This document shows positions 1 through 7,440 of a stretch of 64,000 nt of DNA, piece by piece. The notes beneath the pieces were generated by a model, which was not told the DNA's origin, made no database searches, and saw only the letters and a program-made list of their open reading frames with translations. Every line of letters begins with the position of its first letter. Positions within the stretch are counted from its first letter, which is position 1. Source of the stretch: CAZMGB01 sp964565775 (GTDB lineage Bacteria > Chloroflexota > Dehalococcoidia > DSTF01 > JALHUB01); assembly GCA_964565775.1 (NCBI GenBank), contig CAZMGB010000001.1, positions 124,001 through 188,000 of the forward strand, written 5' to 3'. The position numbers and the translations under genes were made by a program.

Positions 1-541
1 GCTCGACCTTGGCCGTGTTGGCGACGGCGCCGACGCCGGTCATGACGCCGCAGCCCACCAGCGAGACCTTGTCGAGAGGGGCGTCCTCGCGGATCTTGAC
101 CACGCCGCCTTCGGGCACAACCGCGTACTCGGCGAAGGAGCCCACCTGCGCGAACGGGCGCATCACCTGGTCCCCCTTCTTGAGGCGTGTGGTGCCGTCC
201 TTCATCGCGCCGCCCCGGCCGCCTCCCTCCGTGCAAAGGACGGGCCGGCCGATCGTGCAGTAGTAGCAGGCGCCGCAGGTCGGGACGAAGGAGAGCACGA
301 CGTGGTCGCCGGGCTGCACGTAGGTGACGCCCTCGCCTACCTTCTCCACGATGCCCGACGCCTCATGGCCCATGACGACGGGCGGTGGAAAGGGCCAGAG
401 GCCTTCGATGAAGTGGAGGTCGCTGTGGCAGACGCCGCTCGCCACGATTTTCACCATCACCTCGCCGCGTTTGGGGTCTTCGACCTCGATCTCATCCACT
501 ACGAGGGGCTTCTTTGCTTCGTAGAGAACCGCAGCCTTCAT
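1..541 (-). CDS. Zinc-dependent alcohol dehydrogenase (3' end outside window)
   Basis: This is a medium-chain, GroES-like zinc alcohol dehydrogenase that would oxidise an alcohol or formaldehyde adduct with NAD(P). About 180 residues are visible. The catalytic-zinc segment GVCHSDLH lies near residues 36-43 and GHEASGIVEKVGEGV follows near 58-72. The structural-zinc cysteines CGACYYC are near 89-95, with a further Cys in PVLCTEG. The fragment stops in the linker to the Rossmann domain (GVMTGVGAVANTAKVE). The start ATG at 541 is preceded by GGAGATCCTCG. It is the last gene of a minus-strand series that includes an SDR and an acyl-CoA synthetase subunit. The substrate cannot be told from sequence. 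Confidence 0.93.
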   Translation of the reverse strand, partial: MKAAVLYEAKKPLVVDEIEVEDPKRGEVMVKIVASGVCHSDLHFIEGLWPFPPPVVMGHEASGIVEKVGEGVTYVQPGDHVVLSFVPTCGACYYCTIGRPVLCTEGGGRGGAMKDGTTRLKKGDQVMRPFAQVGSFAEYAVVPEGGVVKIREDAPLDKVSLVGCGVMTGVGAVANTAKVE

Positions 542-648
542 CGAGGATCTCCTTCCTGTCCTCGCGGGACACGGGACGGAAAGGCAGTCGCTGCCTTTGC
601 CGCTCCTCTGCCCGCTGCACCCATGGGCTGTCTATCTCATATCAGCGT

Positions 649-1407
649 CTACTGTACGGAGAGCCCGCCGTCAATCGGAATCGTCTGTCCGGTTATGTAT
701 GAGGCTTCGGGCGACGCCAGGAACAGCACAGTGTAGGCAGTCTCCTCGGCTGTCCCGTGTCGTCCAAGCAGCACTCTCTCCCGAACGACGCGCATGCGCT
801 TCTCTGTCATTATGGGCGCGACCATGGGGGTGTCCATAAGGCCGGGGGCTACGCAGTTCACCCTGATGTTGTGGCGGGCCAACCCACCGGCAAGACACCT
901 GGTCAGTGCGACCACTCCGGCTTTGGAGGCGGAGTAGGCATACATGGCGTGCGAATGAAAGGCAGCCATGGACGCATTGTTGACTATCGTTCCCCCTCCG
1001 TTCTTTATCATCTCGGGAACGGCGTACTTGCAGACGAGCAACACGCTTTTCAGATTGATGTCCATGGTAGCATCCCAGTCTTCGACTGTGACCTTGAGGC
1101 TGGTGCTCCCAAGAGCGCCCCCGACATTGTTGAACAGTATGTCCAGCTTGCCGTACTTAGAGATTGTTGCCTCCACCAGCTTCCTGGCGTCCGGTTCCTT
1201 GGTGACATCTGCCTGAATTGCCGTAGCCTCACCGCCTTCACTCTCGATCAGCTTCACCGTTTCTTCGGCAGCGTCAAGATTTCGGTCGATGCAGGCTACC
1301 TTCGCCCCTTCCCTGGCGAAAAGGATCGCGGTGGCCTTACCGTTCCCCATCCCTGGTCTTATCGAACCAGCCCCGGTCACTATGGCTACTCTGTCCTTCA
1401 ACCTCAC
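649..1407 (-). CDS. SDR family oxidoreductase
   Basis: This is a classical short-chain dehydrogenase/reductase of 252 residues that transfers hydride with NAD(P) on an unknown hydroxy or keto substrate. The cofactor motif TGAGSIRPGMGNGKA starts at residue 11, the NNVGG motif is near 93-97, the catalytic Ser is near 146, and the YSASK motif gives Tyr158 and Lys162. I chose the GTG at 1407 because GGGAGGTGA lies about 10 nt upstream and the protein then starts VRLKDRVAIVTG, as in its relatives. An ATG at 1440 would add eleven residues. The gene lies downstream of the CoA-binding acyl-CoA synthetase subunit on the same strand. Confidence 0.9.
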   Translation of the reverse strand: MRLKDRVAIVTGAGSIRPGMGNGKATAILFAREGAKVACIDRNLDAAEETVKLIESEGGEATAIQADVTKEPDARKLVEATISKYGKLDILFNNVGGALGSTSLKVTVEDWDATMDINLKSVLLVCKYAVPEMIKNGGGTIVNNASMAAFHSHAMYAYSASKAGVVALTRCLAGGLARHNIRVNCVAPGLMDTPMVAPIMTEKRMRVVRERVLLGRHGTAEETAYTVLFLASPEASYITGQTIPIDGGLSVQ

Positions 1408-1498
1408 TCCCCAGTCACCTCCCGGACAATTGTAGGACATCTGGCTTCCAGAAGCCCTCGCTTCCGACTGAGATTGACCGGAACTGCCCGGCCCAACC

Positions 1499-2932
1499 TC
1501 AGTCCAGGCCCGCCCGGAACCGCCAGTAGTCGGTGAAGCGGCGGAGGGCGCGGGCGCCCCGTTCGAAGCTGGCGAAGGTCGCCAGGCCGCGGGCCGCCAC
1601 CTTCTCTCGCACCTCCACCACCGCCGCCTCGACGTGGCCGGGGTGCATGGTGGTGATGAAAGGCTTCTGGGAGCGCTCCTGGTGCGCCGCAAGCCGGTCG
1701 AGGAGCTCGTCCAGCGACTCCGGGTTGGAGCGCCAGCGACGCGCCAGGAATCCCGACGCTATCTCCATCACGGTCGCATCGACGTTGTCGTCCCGCTCGA
1801 CGATCTCAAGCACGCGATCCAGGTTCGCGGCCTGGCCGGCCCAGCCGATCGTTCCCCCAATGTCCAGGGGGTTACGGTAGCTCCCGCCGATGATGTTGAA
1901 GAAGGAGGCCAGCTTCTCGTACGAGGCGTCGGTGAGCAGCGGCACCTCCAGCCCCTCCCTGACGAAGGCGTCGGTGATTACGACCGACTGGCCGCCCGTC
2001 ATGGCCAGGAGCCCTACTCTCCGGCCCGCGCCCGGCTTCGCGCAAAGGAACGCCTTGATGGCGTCGACTGTCTCGTCGACGCTGTCGGTGGCGACAGCGC
2101 CGCACTGGCGGACCATGGCGTTCCAGGTTGCCGATGGCGTCGCGAGGGAGGCTGTGTGGGAGAAGGTGGCCCTTTGGCCCGCCTGTGTCTGGCCGCCCTT
2201 CCAGACGACTACCGGTTTCGCCTGGCAGGCCTCGCGCAGGACGCGAAACAGGCGGCGGCCGTCCTGCGCTCCCTCTACGTACGCTCCGATGACCTTCGTC
2301 CCTTCGTCCTGCGCCAGATACTCGAGGTAGTCCGGCACGTCGAGGACGACGGCGTTGCCGATGCTGATGGACTTGCTGATCTTGACTCCGTTTGCCGCGC
2401 CGATGAGGCTGAAGTTGATGGCGTGGGTGCCGCTTTGGGAGATGAAGCCCACGGGGCCCGCCTCGCCCTGGGGCTGATCGGCGCTCTGGCGCACTCCCAG
2501 GGCGGGGTTGTAGAGACCCATGCAGTTGGGGCCGATGAGCGCGAGGCCCGCCTCCCTTGCCATCTCGCCGATCTCACGCTGGAGGCGCGTGCCCTCCTCT
2601 TCGCCCGTCTCGGCGAACCCGGAGGTGAACAGTGTGACGCCTCCGACCTGCTTCTCGATGCAGTCTGCGACGATGCGTGGAGCGACCGCGCGGGGGACCG
2701 CGCAGACCACGTAGTCGATCTCGTCGGGGATGTCCACCAGCCGCTGGTAGTTGGGGATGCCCAGAGCTTCGATGCCGGGGATCTCCTTGGGGTCGACCTG
2801 GACGGAGTAGACCTTGCCCCGGAAGGCGCTCATGTTGCGCAGCCAGAGGTAGCCCATCGCCTGCTTGTCGCCAATGACGGCGACGGTGCGCGGGTTCAGG
2901 GCCCGCCCCAGCTTGGATATGAGATCGGTCAA
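1499..2932 (-). CDS. ADP-forming acyl-CoA synthetase, CoA-binding (alpha-like) subunit
   Basis: This 477-residue protein resembles the alpha subunit of NDP-forming acetyl/acyl-CoA synthetases, which interconvert acyl-CoA + ADP + Pi and acid + ATP + CoA. It has an N-terminal CoA-binding Rossmann domain (NPRTVAVIGD near 13-22), then the ligase domain with the loop ISQSGTHA near 164-171. SHTASLA near 258-264 places His259 where the phosphohistidine of the family lies. The ATP-grasp partner is encoded upstream on the same strand (3228-3926), so the enzyme is split into two chains here. The ATG at 2932 begins MTDLISKLGRALNPRTVAVIG, a typical family start. The acyl substrate is unknown. Confidence 0.88.
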   Translation of the reverse strand: MTDLISKLGRALNPRTVAVIGDKQAMGYLWLRNMSAFRGKVYSVQVDPKEIPGIEALGIPNYQRLVDIPDEIDYVVCAVPRAVAPRIVADCIEKQVGGVTLFTSGFAETGEEEGTRLQREIGEMAREAGLALIGPNCMGLYNPALGVRQSADQPQGEAGPVGFISQSGTHAINFSLIGAANGVKISKSISIGNAVVLDVPDYLEYLAQDEGTKVIGAYVEGAQDGRRLFRVLREACQAKPVVVWKGGQTQAGQRATFSHTASLATPSATWNAMVRQCGAVATDSVDETVDAIKAFLCAKPGAGRRVGLLAMTGGQSVVITDAFVREGLEVPLLTDASYEKLASFFNIIGGSYRNPLDIGGTIGWAGQAANLDRVLEIVERDDNVDATVMEIASGFLARRWRSNPESLDELLDRLAAHQERSQKPFITTMHPGHVEAAVVEVREKVAARGLATFASFERGARALRRFTDYWRFRAGLD

Positions 2933-2976
2933 AGGCTAGGAGTACTCGGGAAATGCTGACCTTCAGGTCTGCCGTG

Positions 2977-3003
2977 GTAGCAGGGCTAAAGCCCTGAAGC
3001 TAC
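2977..3003. repeat. Intergenic palindrome around AGGGCT-AA-AGCCCT
   Basis: AGGGCT (2982-2987) and AGCCCT (2990-2995) form a tight hairpin, and GTAGC (2977-2981) with GCTAC (2999-3003) extends the dyad after a short bulge. It lies between the basic-peptide gene and the CoA-binding subunit. It could act as an RNA processing or pausing hairpin, or it could be one copy of a dispersed palindromic repeat. No second full copy is seen in this window. Confidence 0.5.
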
Positions 3004-3093
3004 GCTCAAACGGGAGCCCCATCGAATGTCAGGACAGCTCCCACGCTTCGCGAGTCCGGGTGTTTGGCGGCGGGTGGGCCCCTTGGCCGGCCG

Positions 3094-3192
3094 TCAGCGG
3101 GAGGCGGCGCTCCCCTGCTGGCGGCGCTTCAGCTTCAGCTTCTTGCGCCTGATCCGGTGCTTCTTCTTGGCAACTCGCTTCGTCTTGTACAT
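3094..3192 (-). CDS. Very small basic protein, COX24/bS22-like (32 aa)
   Basis: A 32-residue ORF lies between the two acyl-CoA synthetase subunit genes. Its core KKKHRIRRKKLKLKRR is almost entirely Lys/Arg and resembles the small AURKAIP1/COX24-domain ribosomal proteins (bS22-like in actinobacteria), which are about 33 residues and carry a KKKHRK-like core. By that analogy it would bind rRNA in the small ribosomal subunit. Start ATG at 3190-3192 (complement), stop TGA at 3094-3096. No convincing Shine-Dalgarno sequence precedes it. The amino-acid pattern is the only support, so the family assignment is tentative. Confidence 0.55.
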   Translation of the reverse strand: MYKTKRVAKKKHRIRRKKLKLKRRQQGSAASR

Positions 3193-3227
3193 GACGGTCG
3201 CGGTCGAAATGGGCCCTTGGGCCGCCG

Positions 3228-3926
3228 TTACTTCTGCGCCAGGATCACGCGCGCGTCCACCGCCAGCGCGCCGTCGTTGTAGGCGAAGACGGGGTTCAGG
3301 TCCAGCTCGGCCACCTCCGGGTGCTGCTCGGCGAACTCTGATACGCGGAGAAGGAGCTGCTCCAGGGCCGCTACGTCGGCCGGCTCCTGGCCGCGGACGC
3401 CTTCCAGCACGGCATAGCCCTTGATCTCACGCACCATCTGCCGGGCGTCGCGCGGCGTGATGGGGACGATGCGAAAGGCCACGTCCTTCAGCACCTCGAC
3501 GAAGATGCCGCCGAGACCGAACATGAGGACAGGGCCGAACTGGGGGTCCTGGCTGATGCCGACAATGACCTCCACGCCTGGGCGGGCCATCTGCTGGACG
3601 GACACCCCTTCGATAGCGGCGTTGGGCGCCGCCTGCTTGACCGACGCCACTATCTCGTCGAACGCGGCGGCAACCTCCTCAGGCGTCTTGAGGTCGAGCT
3701 TGACGCCGCCGACGTCGCTCTTGTGGCTGATCTCGGGAGAGATTATCTTCAGGGCTACCGGGAAGCCCATCTCGCGGGCCTGCGCCTGCGCCGCCTCGCG
3801 GGTCGTTGCCAAGCGGGCGCGGGCGGTACTCACGCCCGCCTCCTCGAGGATCTGCTTCGATTCCACCTCCGAGAGAACGGTGCGTCCCTCGGCCTCCGCC
3901 TTGTCGATAATGCTGGCGATGCTCAT
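3228..3926 (-). CDS. ADP-forming acyl-CoA synthetase, ATP-grasp (beta-like) subunit
   Basis: This 232-residue ATP-grasp protein matches the beta subunit of ADP-forming acetyl/acyl-CoA synthetase, which passes phosphate between the phosphohistidine of the alpha subunit and ADP/ATP. Diagnostic segments are the leader ILEEAGVSTARARLATT, the nucleotide-binding FPVALKIISPEISHKSDVGGVKL near residues 50-72, PVLMFGLGGIFVEVLKDVAFRIVP, and the metal-binding end ELDLNPVFAYNDGALAVDARVIL. The start ATG at 3926 follows AAGGAG, and a strong promoter lies just upstream. It heads the minus-strand group with the basic peptide and the CoA-binding subunit. Confidence 0.9.
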   Translation of the reverse strand: MSIASIIDKAEAEGRTVLSEVESKQILEEAGVSTARARLATTREAAQAQAREMGFPVALKIISPEISHKSDVGGVKLDLKTPEEVAAAFDEIVASVKQAAPNAAIEGVSVQQMARPGVEVIVGISQDPQFGPVLMFGLGGIFVEVLKDVAFRIVPITPRDARQMVREIKGYAVLEGVRGQEPADVAALEQLLLRVSEFAEQHPEVAELDLNPVFAYNDGALAVDARVILAQK

Positions 3927-3954
3927 AGGCTCCTTCTCCGGCTGGGTGCCCCAT

Positions 3955-3983
3955 ATATTAGGGTAAGCCTCGCCCTCGGTCAA
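3955..3983 (-). promoter_or_regulatory. Promoter for the acyl-CoA synthetase beta-like gene
   Basis: Read on the minus strand: -35 TTGACC (3983-3978), 17-nt spacer, -10 TAATAT (3960-3955). The -10 is about 29 bases before the ATG at 3926. It is divergent to the SDR promoter at 4023-4051. Confidence 0.65.
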
Positions 3984-4022
3984 CGAGGGACGAACAGACG
4001 GGGGTGGCGGGACGCGCCTTCG

Positions 4023-4051
4023 TTGACTGGGCGTCCGAAAAGTAGCAGTAT
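4023..4051 (+). promoter_or_regulatory. Candidate promoter for the SDR at 4084
   Basis: TTGACT (4023-4028), 17-nt spacer and CAGTAT (4046-4051). The -35 is good and the -10 is weak. It is placed 32 bases before the ATG. Confidence 0.4.
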
Positions 4052-4083
4052 TTCCAGGACAGTCCGCTTCACGGGGGGTCAAG

Positions 4084-4860
4084 ATGCAGTTGAAGGACAA
4101 AGTGGCAGTTGTCACCGGCAGTAGCCGCGGCATCGGCAAGTTCATCGCCCTGGAGATGGCCAGGGAGGGGGCGGCGATCGTGGTGGCGGCGCGCAGCGAA
4201 GAGGTGCGTGACCCCAAGCTACCCGGTACCATCTTCGAGACGGCGGACGAGGTGCGCTCTCTGGGCGCACGCGCCCTGGCCGTGAGGACCGACGTCACAG
4301 ACGAGGAGAGCATCGACGCCATGGTCAAGGCGGCCGTGGCCGAATTCGGCAAGATCGACATTCTCGTGAACAACGCCGGCATCATGATCCCCGGCCCGCT
4401 GGTGGAGCTTCCCCTGAAGCGCTGGGACCTGGTAATGCGCGTCAACGTGCGGGGGCCTGTCGCCTGCACGAAGGCGGTGCTGCCACACATGCTCGAGCGG
4501 CGTGACGGCGTCATCATCAACATATCGTCGATAGCCGCCGAGCGCTGGGGCCCCGGCAACATCTCCTACGCCGTCACGAAGCAGGCGCTCCGCAAGCTGA
4601 GCGAGGGGCTGGCGGAGGAGGTGAAGGAGTACAACGTCCGCGTGTTCTCCCTCTCTCCCGAGCTGCTCGTCCTCACGCCAGGCACCACCTACCACCGTCT
4701 GCCGGACCAGGTTCCGGGCGGCGAATTCGTGGAGGCGCCGGAGCTGATGGGGAGGGCGGCGGTGTTCCTGTGCACGGACGCTGCCAGCGAGCTCACTGGT
4801 CGTCATTTCTACAGCCAGCCTCTCCTGCGTGAATACGCCGGTGTGAGCGAGGCCGGCTAG
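4084..4860 (+). CDS. SDR family oxidoreductase
   Basis: This 258-residue short-chain dehydrogenase has the cofactor motif TGSSRGIGK at 11-19, NNAG at 96-99, catalytic Ser149, and the YAVTK motif (Tyr162, Lys166). It has an extra loop after beta-2 (SEEVRDPKLPGTIFETADEV), a pattern common in SDRs that act on fatty-acyl-like or bulky substrates. The ATG at 4084 follows GGGGGGTCAAG. It is transcribed away from the acyl-CoA synthetase genes. Its reaction is unknown beyond NAD(P)-dependent redox at a hydroxyl or keto group. Confidence 0.9.
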   Translation: MQLKDKVAVVTGSSRGIGKFIALEMAREGAAIVVAARSEEVRDPKLPGTIFETADEVRSLGARALAVRTDVTDEESIDAMVKAAVAEFGKIDILVNNAGIMIPGPLVELPLKRWDLVMRVNVRGPVACTKAVLPHMLERRDGVIINISSIAAERWGPGNISYAVTKQALRKLSEGLAEEVKEYNVRVFSLSPELLVLTPGTTYHRLPDQVPGGEFVEAPELMGRAAVFLCTDAASELTGRHFYSQPLLREYAGVSEAG

Positions 4861-4892
4861 GACGGCTCAGCAGCCTTCGTAGCTGTGCCGAC

Positions 4893-5105
4893 ATGTCTTC
4901 CCCCGGCCAGGAAGCCACGGATTCGAACGAGGCCCGTCCTCCCTTCCGCTCCGAGCGGCGCGAAGAGCGGCGTGAGCGGGCGAAGCGCCGCATGGCGAAG
5001 CACGGCGGCAGTCTGCGTCGCGTCTACCGCGACGCCATCGCCAGGCGGGCCGCCGGCGGAGTGAAGCGTCGCCTGCGGCGGCGGCGGCGGCGCAAGAAGT
5101 CCTAG
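4893..5105 (+). CDS. Hypothetical Arg-rich basic protein (70 aa)
   Basis: This ORF lies 32 bases after the SDR on the same strand. The predicted protein is dominated by Arg (RSERREERRERAKRRMAKHG; ending RRLRRRRRRKKS), suggesting nucleic-acid binding if it is real. No Shine-Dalgarno sequence is seen before ATG 4893. An internal ATG at about 4992 is an alternative start. High-GC sequence produces Arg-rich open frames by chance, so this is uncertain. Confidence 0.4.
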   Translation: MSSPGQEATDSNEARPPFRSERREERRERAKRRMAKHGGSLRRVYRDAIARRAAGGVKRRLRRRRRRKKS

Positions 5106-5227
5106 CCGTCGCCCCAGCAGAGCGGCAGCGGGTCCCACCGGTGTGCGGCCGGACGTGTCGCCCTTCCCCCCTCTTGACATTAGTGGTAAAATACTCACGT
5201 GTCTTAGCGTCTTACTACAGGAGTCCG

Positions 5228-5443
5228 ATGGTCAATAGCCCGTTCGAGAACTACCTTGACCTGGTGGAGGCCGCAAGAGAGCTCGGTATTCACCCTCAGA
5301 GCCTCCGTCGTCTCATCAAGCAAAAGAAGGTTCCTGCCGTCCTCTTCGCCGGCAAGTATCTGATCGAGCGGGACAAGCTGGAGATGTTCAAGGCTAACTA
5401 CGACCCGCGACCGGGTCGCAAGCCGATCCGGCGTCTGCTCTAG
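5228..5443 (+). CDS. Small helix-turn-helix (excisionase/MerR-like) DNA-binding protein
   Basis: This 71-residue protein is essentially one winged-helix domain of the excisionase/MerR class. YLDLVEAARELGIHPQSLRRLIKQKKVPAVLFAGKYLIERDKLEMF (near residues 9-54) has the usual helix-turn-helix, basic turn and short wing, followed by a basic tail (PRPGRKPIRRLL). I chose ATG 5228 because AGGAG lies 4 bases upstream; an earlier in-frame start would add unrelated residues. TTGACA (5174-5179) and TAAAAT (5187-5192) lie upstream but are only 7 nt apart, so they do not form a standard promoter. No integrase is nearby, so a regulator role is more likely than excision. Confidence 0.85.
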   Translation: MVNSPFENYLDLVEAARELGIHPQSLRRLIKQKKVPAVLFAGKYLIERDKLEMFKANYDPRPGRKPIRRLL

Positions 5444-5463
5444 TCGCGGACTTCGCCTGGAAA

Positions 5464-5492
5464 GAAGAGAGGGCCCAGCGGGCCCTCTCTTC
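5464..5492. terminator. Bidirectional terminator hairpin between convergent genes
   Basis: A perfect 13-bp stem: GAAGAGAGGGCCC (5464-5476), loop AGC, GGGCCCTCTCTTC (5480-5492). It lies between the + strand HTH gene and the - strand lipoprotein gene. On the minus strand it is followed by TTTCC. There is no long T-run on the plus strand. Confidence 0.75.
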
Positions 5493-5535
5493 GTATCTCG
5501 ATACCTCTTCTTACAGCTCTCGGCGTCGCGGCGTC

Positions 5536-6351
5536 CTACATGGGAGGCTCGATCTTGATATTGGGGTCGTTGACGTCGGTGATATCCGTGGTCATCTTGA
5601 CGTCGACGTTGCCGGCGGTGGTGTCGCCGCTGGCGCTCAGTACCATCTTGACAGGCCATCCCCCGTCTTTGGCCAGCCAGAGGTCCAGGGATAGGTTCTC
5701 CGGCAGGTCTGACGAAGTTGTATCGCCGCCAAAGATGGCTGCCAGGGCCTGGAGCTGCTCGATGTCGGCCTTGTCGATGCTGTATCGGTAGCTATCGACG
5801 CCGTTCACGGTCTCCTCGCTGGGCTTGATGACGCTGAGCTTCTCGGCATCGAGGCCGGTAAAGAAGGTGTTAGGGGCTAGCTCCGCGGTGTCAAACGAGC
5901 CCTGACCCTCTTGCCACGTATCGCCGCTCTTCACCCAACTGTTGCTGCCGATGGTTATGCTCTCCTCCTCCAGGGACAGGCCGCCCAGGTCCCCCTTGAC
6001 GTGCACCTGGCTGCGGTCGGGAGCGACGAAGGCACCGTCCACGTTGAAAGAAACCGCGCCGACACCCTGCTCGGCGAGATCTCCTCCCTCGAAAGACATG
6101 CTAATCGAGTAGTGGTAGCTCTTCAGGTTGGCAAATACGTCGACCGGTGCGGGAAGCTCTCCCGCTTGCGTAGGCTCCTCAGCGGCCGATGGGGTTCCCC
6201 CTGCTTCCGCCTCCTGCGTCGCTACGGCAGTCTCGCCCGCCGCCGGTGCTTCTGCCTCCTCTTTGCCCCCCCCACCACAGGCGGCTAGGAGGAGGCCACC
6301 GAGAAGGGTTACGGCGAGTACTAAGGGTAGGTAGTAGCTCTTGAGTCTCAT
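5536..6351 (-). CDS. LppX/LprG-like lipoprotein
   Basis: This 271-residue lipoprotein has a signal peptide with lipobox LLAAC (Cys25) followed by CGGGG and an Ala/Glu-rich linker to about residue 65. The mature part (YHYSISMSFEGG..., VHVKGDLGGLS..., DSYRYSIDKADIEQLQ..., SLDLWLAKDGGWPVKMVLSASGD...) matches the LppX/LprAFG beta-barrel half of cell-surface lipoproteins that hold lipids in a hydrophobic cavity. It should sit on the outer face of the cytoplasmic membrane. The ATG at 6351 is supported by GGAGGTCACGC just upstream. It starts about 73 bases after the pyrE stop, so it may be co-transcribed with pyrE. Confidence 0.8.
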   Translation of the reverse strand: MRLKSYYLPLVLAVTLLGGLLLAACGGGGKEEAEAPAAGETAVATQEAEAGGTPSAAEEPTQAGELPAPVDVFANLKSYHYSISMSFEGGDLAEQGVGAVSFNVDGAFVAPDRSQVHVKGDLGGLSLEEESITIGSNSWVKSGDTWQEGQGSFDTAELAPNTFFTGLDAEKLSVIKPSEETVNGVDSYRYSIDKADIEQLQALAAIFGGDTTSSDLPENLSLDLWLAKDGGWPVKMVLSASGDTTAGNVDVKMTTDITDVNDPNIKIEPPM

Positions 6352-6424
6352 GCGTGACCTCCGTGTGCCGTTGTGGACCCATGCGCGCCAGAGTGTATCA
6401 TCTCCCGAGCCAGCGGTCAAAGCG

Positions 6425-7081
6425 TCAGCGGTCGGGGGAAGGATGGCCCTCCTTCAGGTAGTGGAGGCAGCGGCGATACCACTCCTCCGATATCTTGCGG
6501 CTCGACATGAGGTAGTTGACCATGACCTCCAGTGTAAGGACGGAGATAAGGTTGATGCCTCGTTCTCGTAGGTGCTCGCGTCCCCCTTCCTGACGGTCGA
6601 CGAGCACGACGGCGTCTTTCACCCGGAGGCCGGCCTCCTGGAGCATGCGGGCGGTTTCGAGGATGGTGCTGCCGCCGGTGATCAGGTCGTCTACGACCAG
6701 GGCGGTCTGGTTGGGGCTGTACCGCCCTTCGATGTCGCTGCCCGAGCTGTCCTTGCGGGGATGGAGGTAGATCATCGGCACCCTGGCGGTGAGGGAGTAG
6801 GAGGTGGCGAGATGAAGACCGCCGAAGGGGACGCCCGCCACCAGGTCGAAGGGCGCTACCTGAGGATTGCGCATGCTCTGGAGGGCGACGATTTCGTCCA
6901 GGACGACGTGAGCGGCTCTGCGGAGGGCACTGGGGTTGCTAACGAGGAGGCGGGGGTTGATGTAGATGGGCGAGTTGACGGCGGTCCTTCCGAGAGTGAA
7001 GTCGCCGAACTCTATGGCACCCAGCTTCCACAGAGCGTTGGCCAGCCAGAGATTGCTTCTACGGGCGACGGCGCGTTGCAT
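6425..7081 (-). CDS. pyrE: Orotate phosphoribosyltransferase
   Basis: This enzyme joins orotate to PRPP to give OMP in pyrimidine synthesis. The 218-residue protein has the PRPP-binding signature ALVVDDLITGGST near 127-139, the FDLVAGVPFGGLHLAT segment near 78-93, and MIYLHPRKD with the active-site lysine region near 103-111. The C-terminal extension (SVLTLEVMVNYLMSSRKISEEWYRRCLHYLKEG) is like that of longer OPRTases. The ATG at 7081 is only 24 bases after a strong terminator-like hairpin, which makes the leader upstream a probable regulatory region. No other pyr gene is in the window. Confidence 0.9.
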   Translation of the reverse strand: MQRAVARRSNLWLANALWKLGAIEFGDFTLGRTAVNSPIYINPRLLVSNPSALRRAAHVVLDEIVALQSMRNPQVAPFDLVAGVPFGGLHLATSYSLTARVPMIYLHPRKDSSGSDIEGRYSPNQTALVVDDLITGGSTILETARMLQEAGLRVKDAVVLVDRQEGGREHLRERGINLISVLTLEVMVNYLMSSRKISEEWYRRCLHYLKEGHPSPDR

Positions 7082-7104
7082 ATGCTGCCTAATAATAACA
7101 AAAA

Positions 7105-7127
7105 GGCTCCGTCGTTTCGACAGAGCC
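7105..7127 (-). terminator. Attenuator-type terminator in the pyrE leader
   Basis: On the minus strand GGCTCTGTCG (7127-7118), loop AAA, CGACGGAGCC (7114-7105), then TTTTTGTTATTATT. The stem is complete with one G-U pair, and A-rich sequence before it can extend the pairing with the U tract. It lies inside the 5' leader, just before the pyrE start, rather than after a gene. The U-tract quality and position suggest transcription attenuation. Confidence 0.7.
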
Positions 7128-7145
7128 TTTGAGTTTGTTATTAGA

Positions 7146-7164
7146 CTGTCGTTTCCGCGGCTCC
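7146..7164 (-). promoter_or_regulatory. Candidate antiterminator arm in the pyrE leader
   Basis: On the minus strand GGAGCC (7164-7159) and CGACAG (7151-7146) precede the terminator. CGACAG is the exact complement of CTGTCG (7123-7118) in the terminator's 5' arm, and GAGCC complements GGCTC in the same arm. Pairing of either would block the terminator, as in an attenuator switch. The effector is unknown. Confidence 0.5.
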
Positions 7165-7274
7165 ACGAGGCCCCACTACGGGGTTACTCCCCAATCAGGC
7201 AGGACTTTGTCCCTATCACGGGCGCCTCGTTTCCTGTTCGCTGTGGGGCCCGCCGCGCTCGTCCGCCCTGCCGC

Positions 7275-7331
7275 TCAGGCAGGGCACGGGACATCGACTT
7301 GCCAAACCCCCCATCTCACTCGGTCTTTCAT
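7275..7331 (-). CDS. Candidate leader peptide ORF upstream of pyrE (18 aa)
   Basis: Within the pyrE leader an ORF encodes MKDRVRWGVWQVDVPCPA. It has a strong Shine-Dalgarno sequence (AAAAGGAGG, about 8 bases before the ATG). The SD can pair with TCCT across a GAAA loop just upstream. The ORF starts roughly 50 bases after the predicted transcription start and ends about 150 bases before the attenuator hairpin. Its translation could couple to attenuation, but the peptide itself gives no hint of what is sensed. Confidence 0.4.
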   Translation of the reverse strand: MKDRVRWGVWQVDVPCPA

Positions 7332-7386
7332 GAGCGGCCCTCCTTTTCAGGAATCAGGATGCTCACGAGCCCATCGGGCTATCATC

Positions 7387-7415
7387 AGGCTAGCACAGCT
7401 CCGAAGACCTGTCAA
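7387..7415 (-). promoter_or_regulatory. Promoter for pyrE with long leader
   Basis: On the minus strand: -35 TTGACA (7415-7410), 17-nt spacer, -10 TAGCCT (7392-7387). It lies just past the end of the 2-hydroxyacid dehydrogenase gene and implies a leader of about 300 nt before the pyrE ATG. Confidence 0.65.
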
Positions 7416-7440
7416 GGCTTGGCACGGCGCGCGCGGGGAG

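Noticed and set aside
5174..5192. TTGACA and TAAAAT as a promoter for the small HTH gene
   Set aside because: The two boxes are only 7 bases apart, not near 17, so they cannot act as a normal -35/-10 pair.
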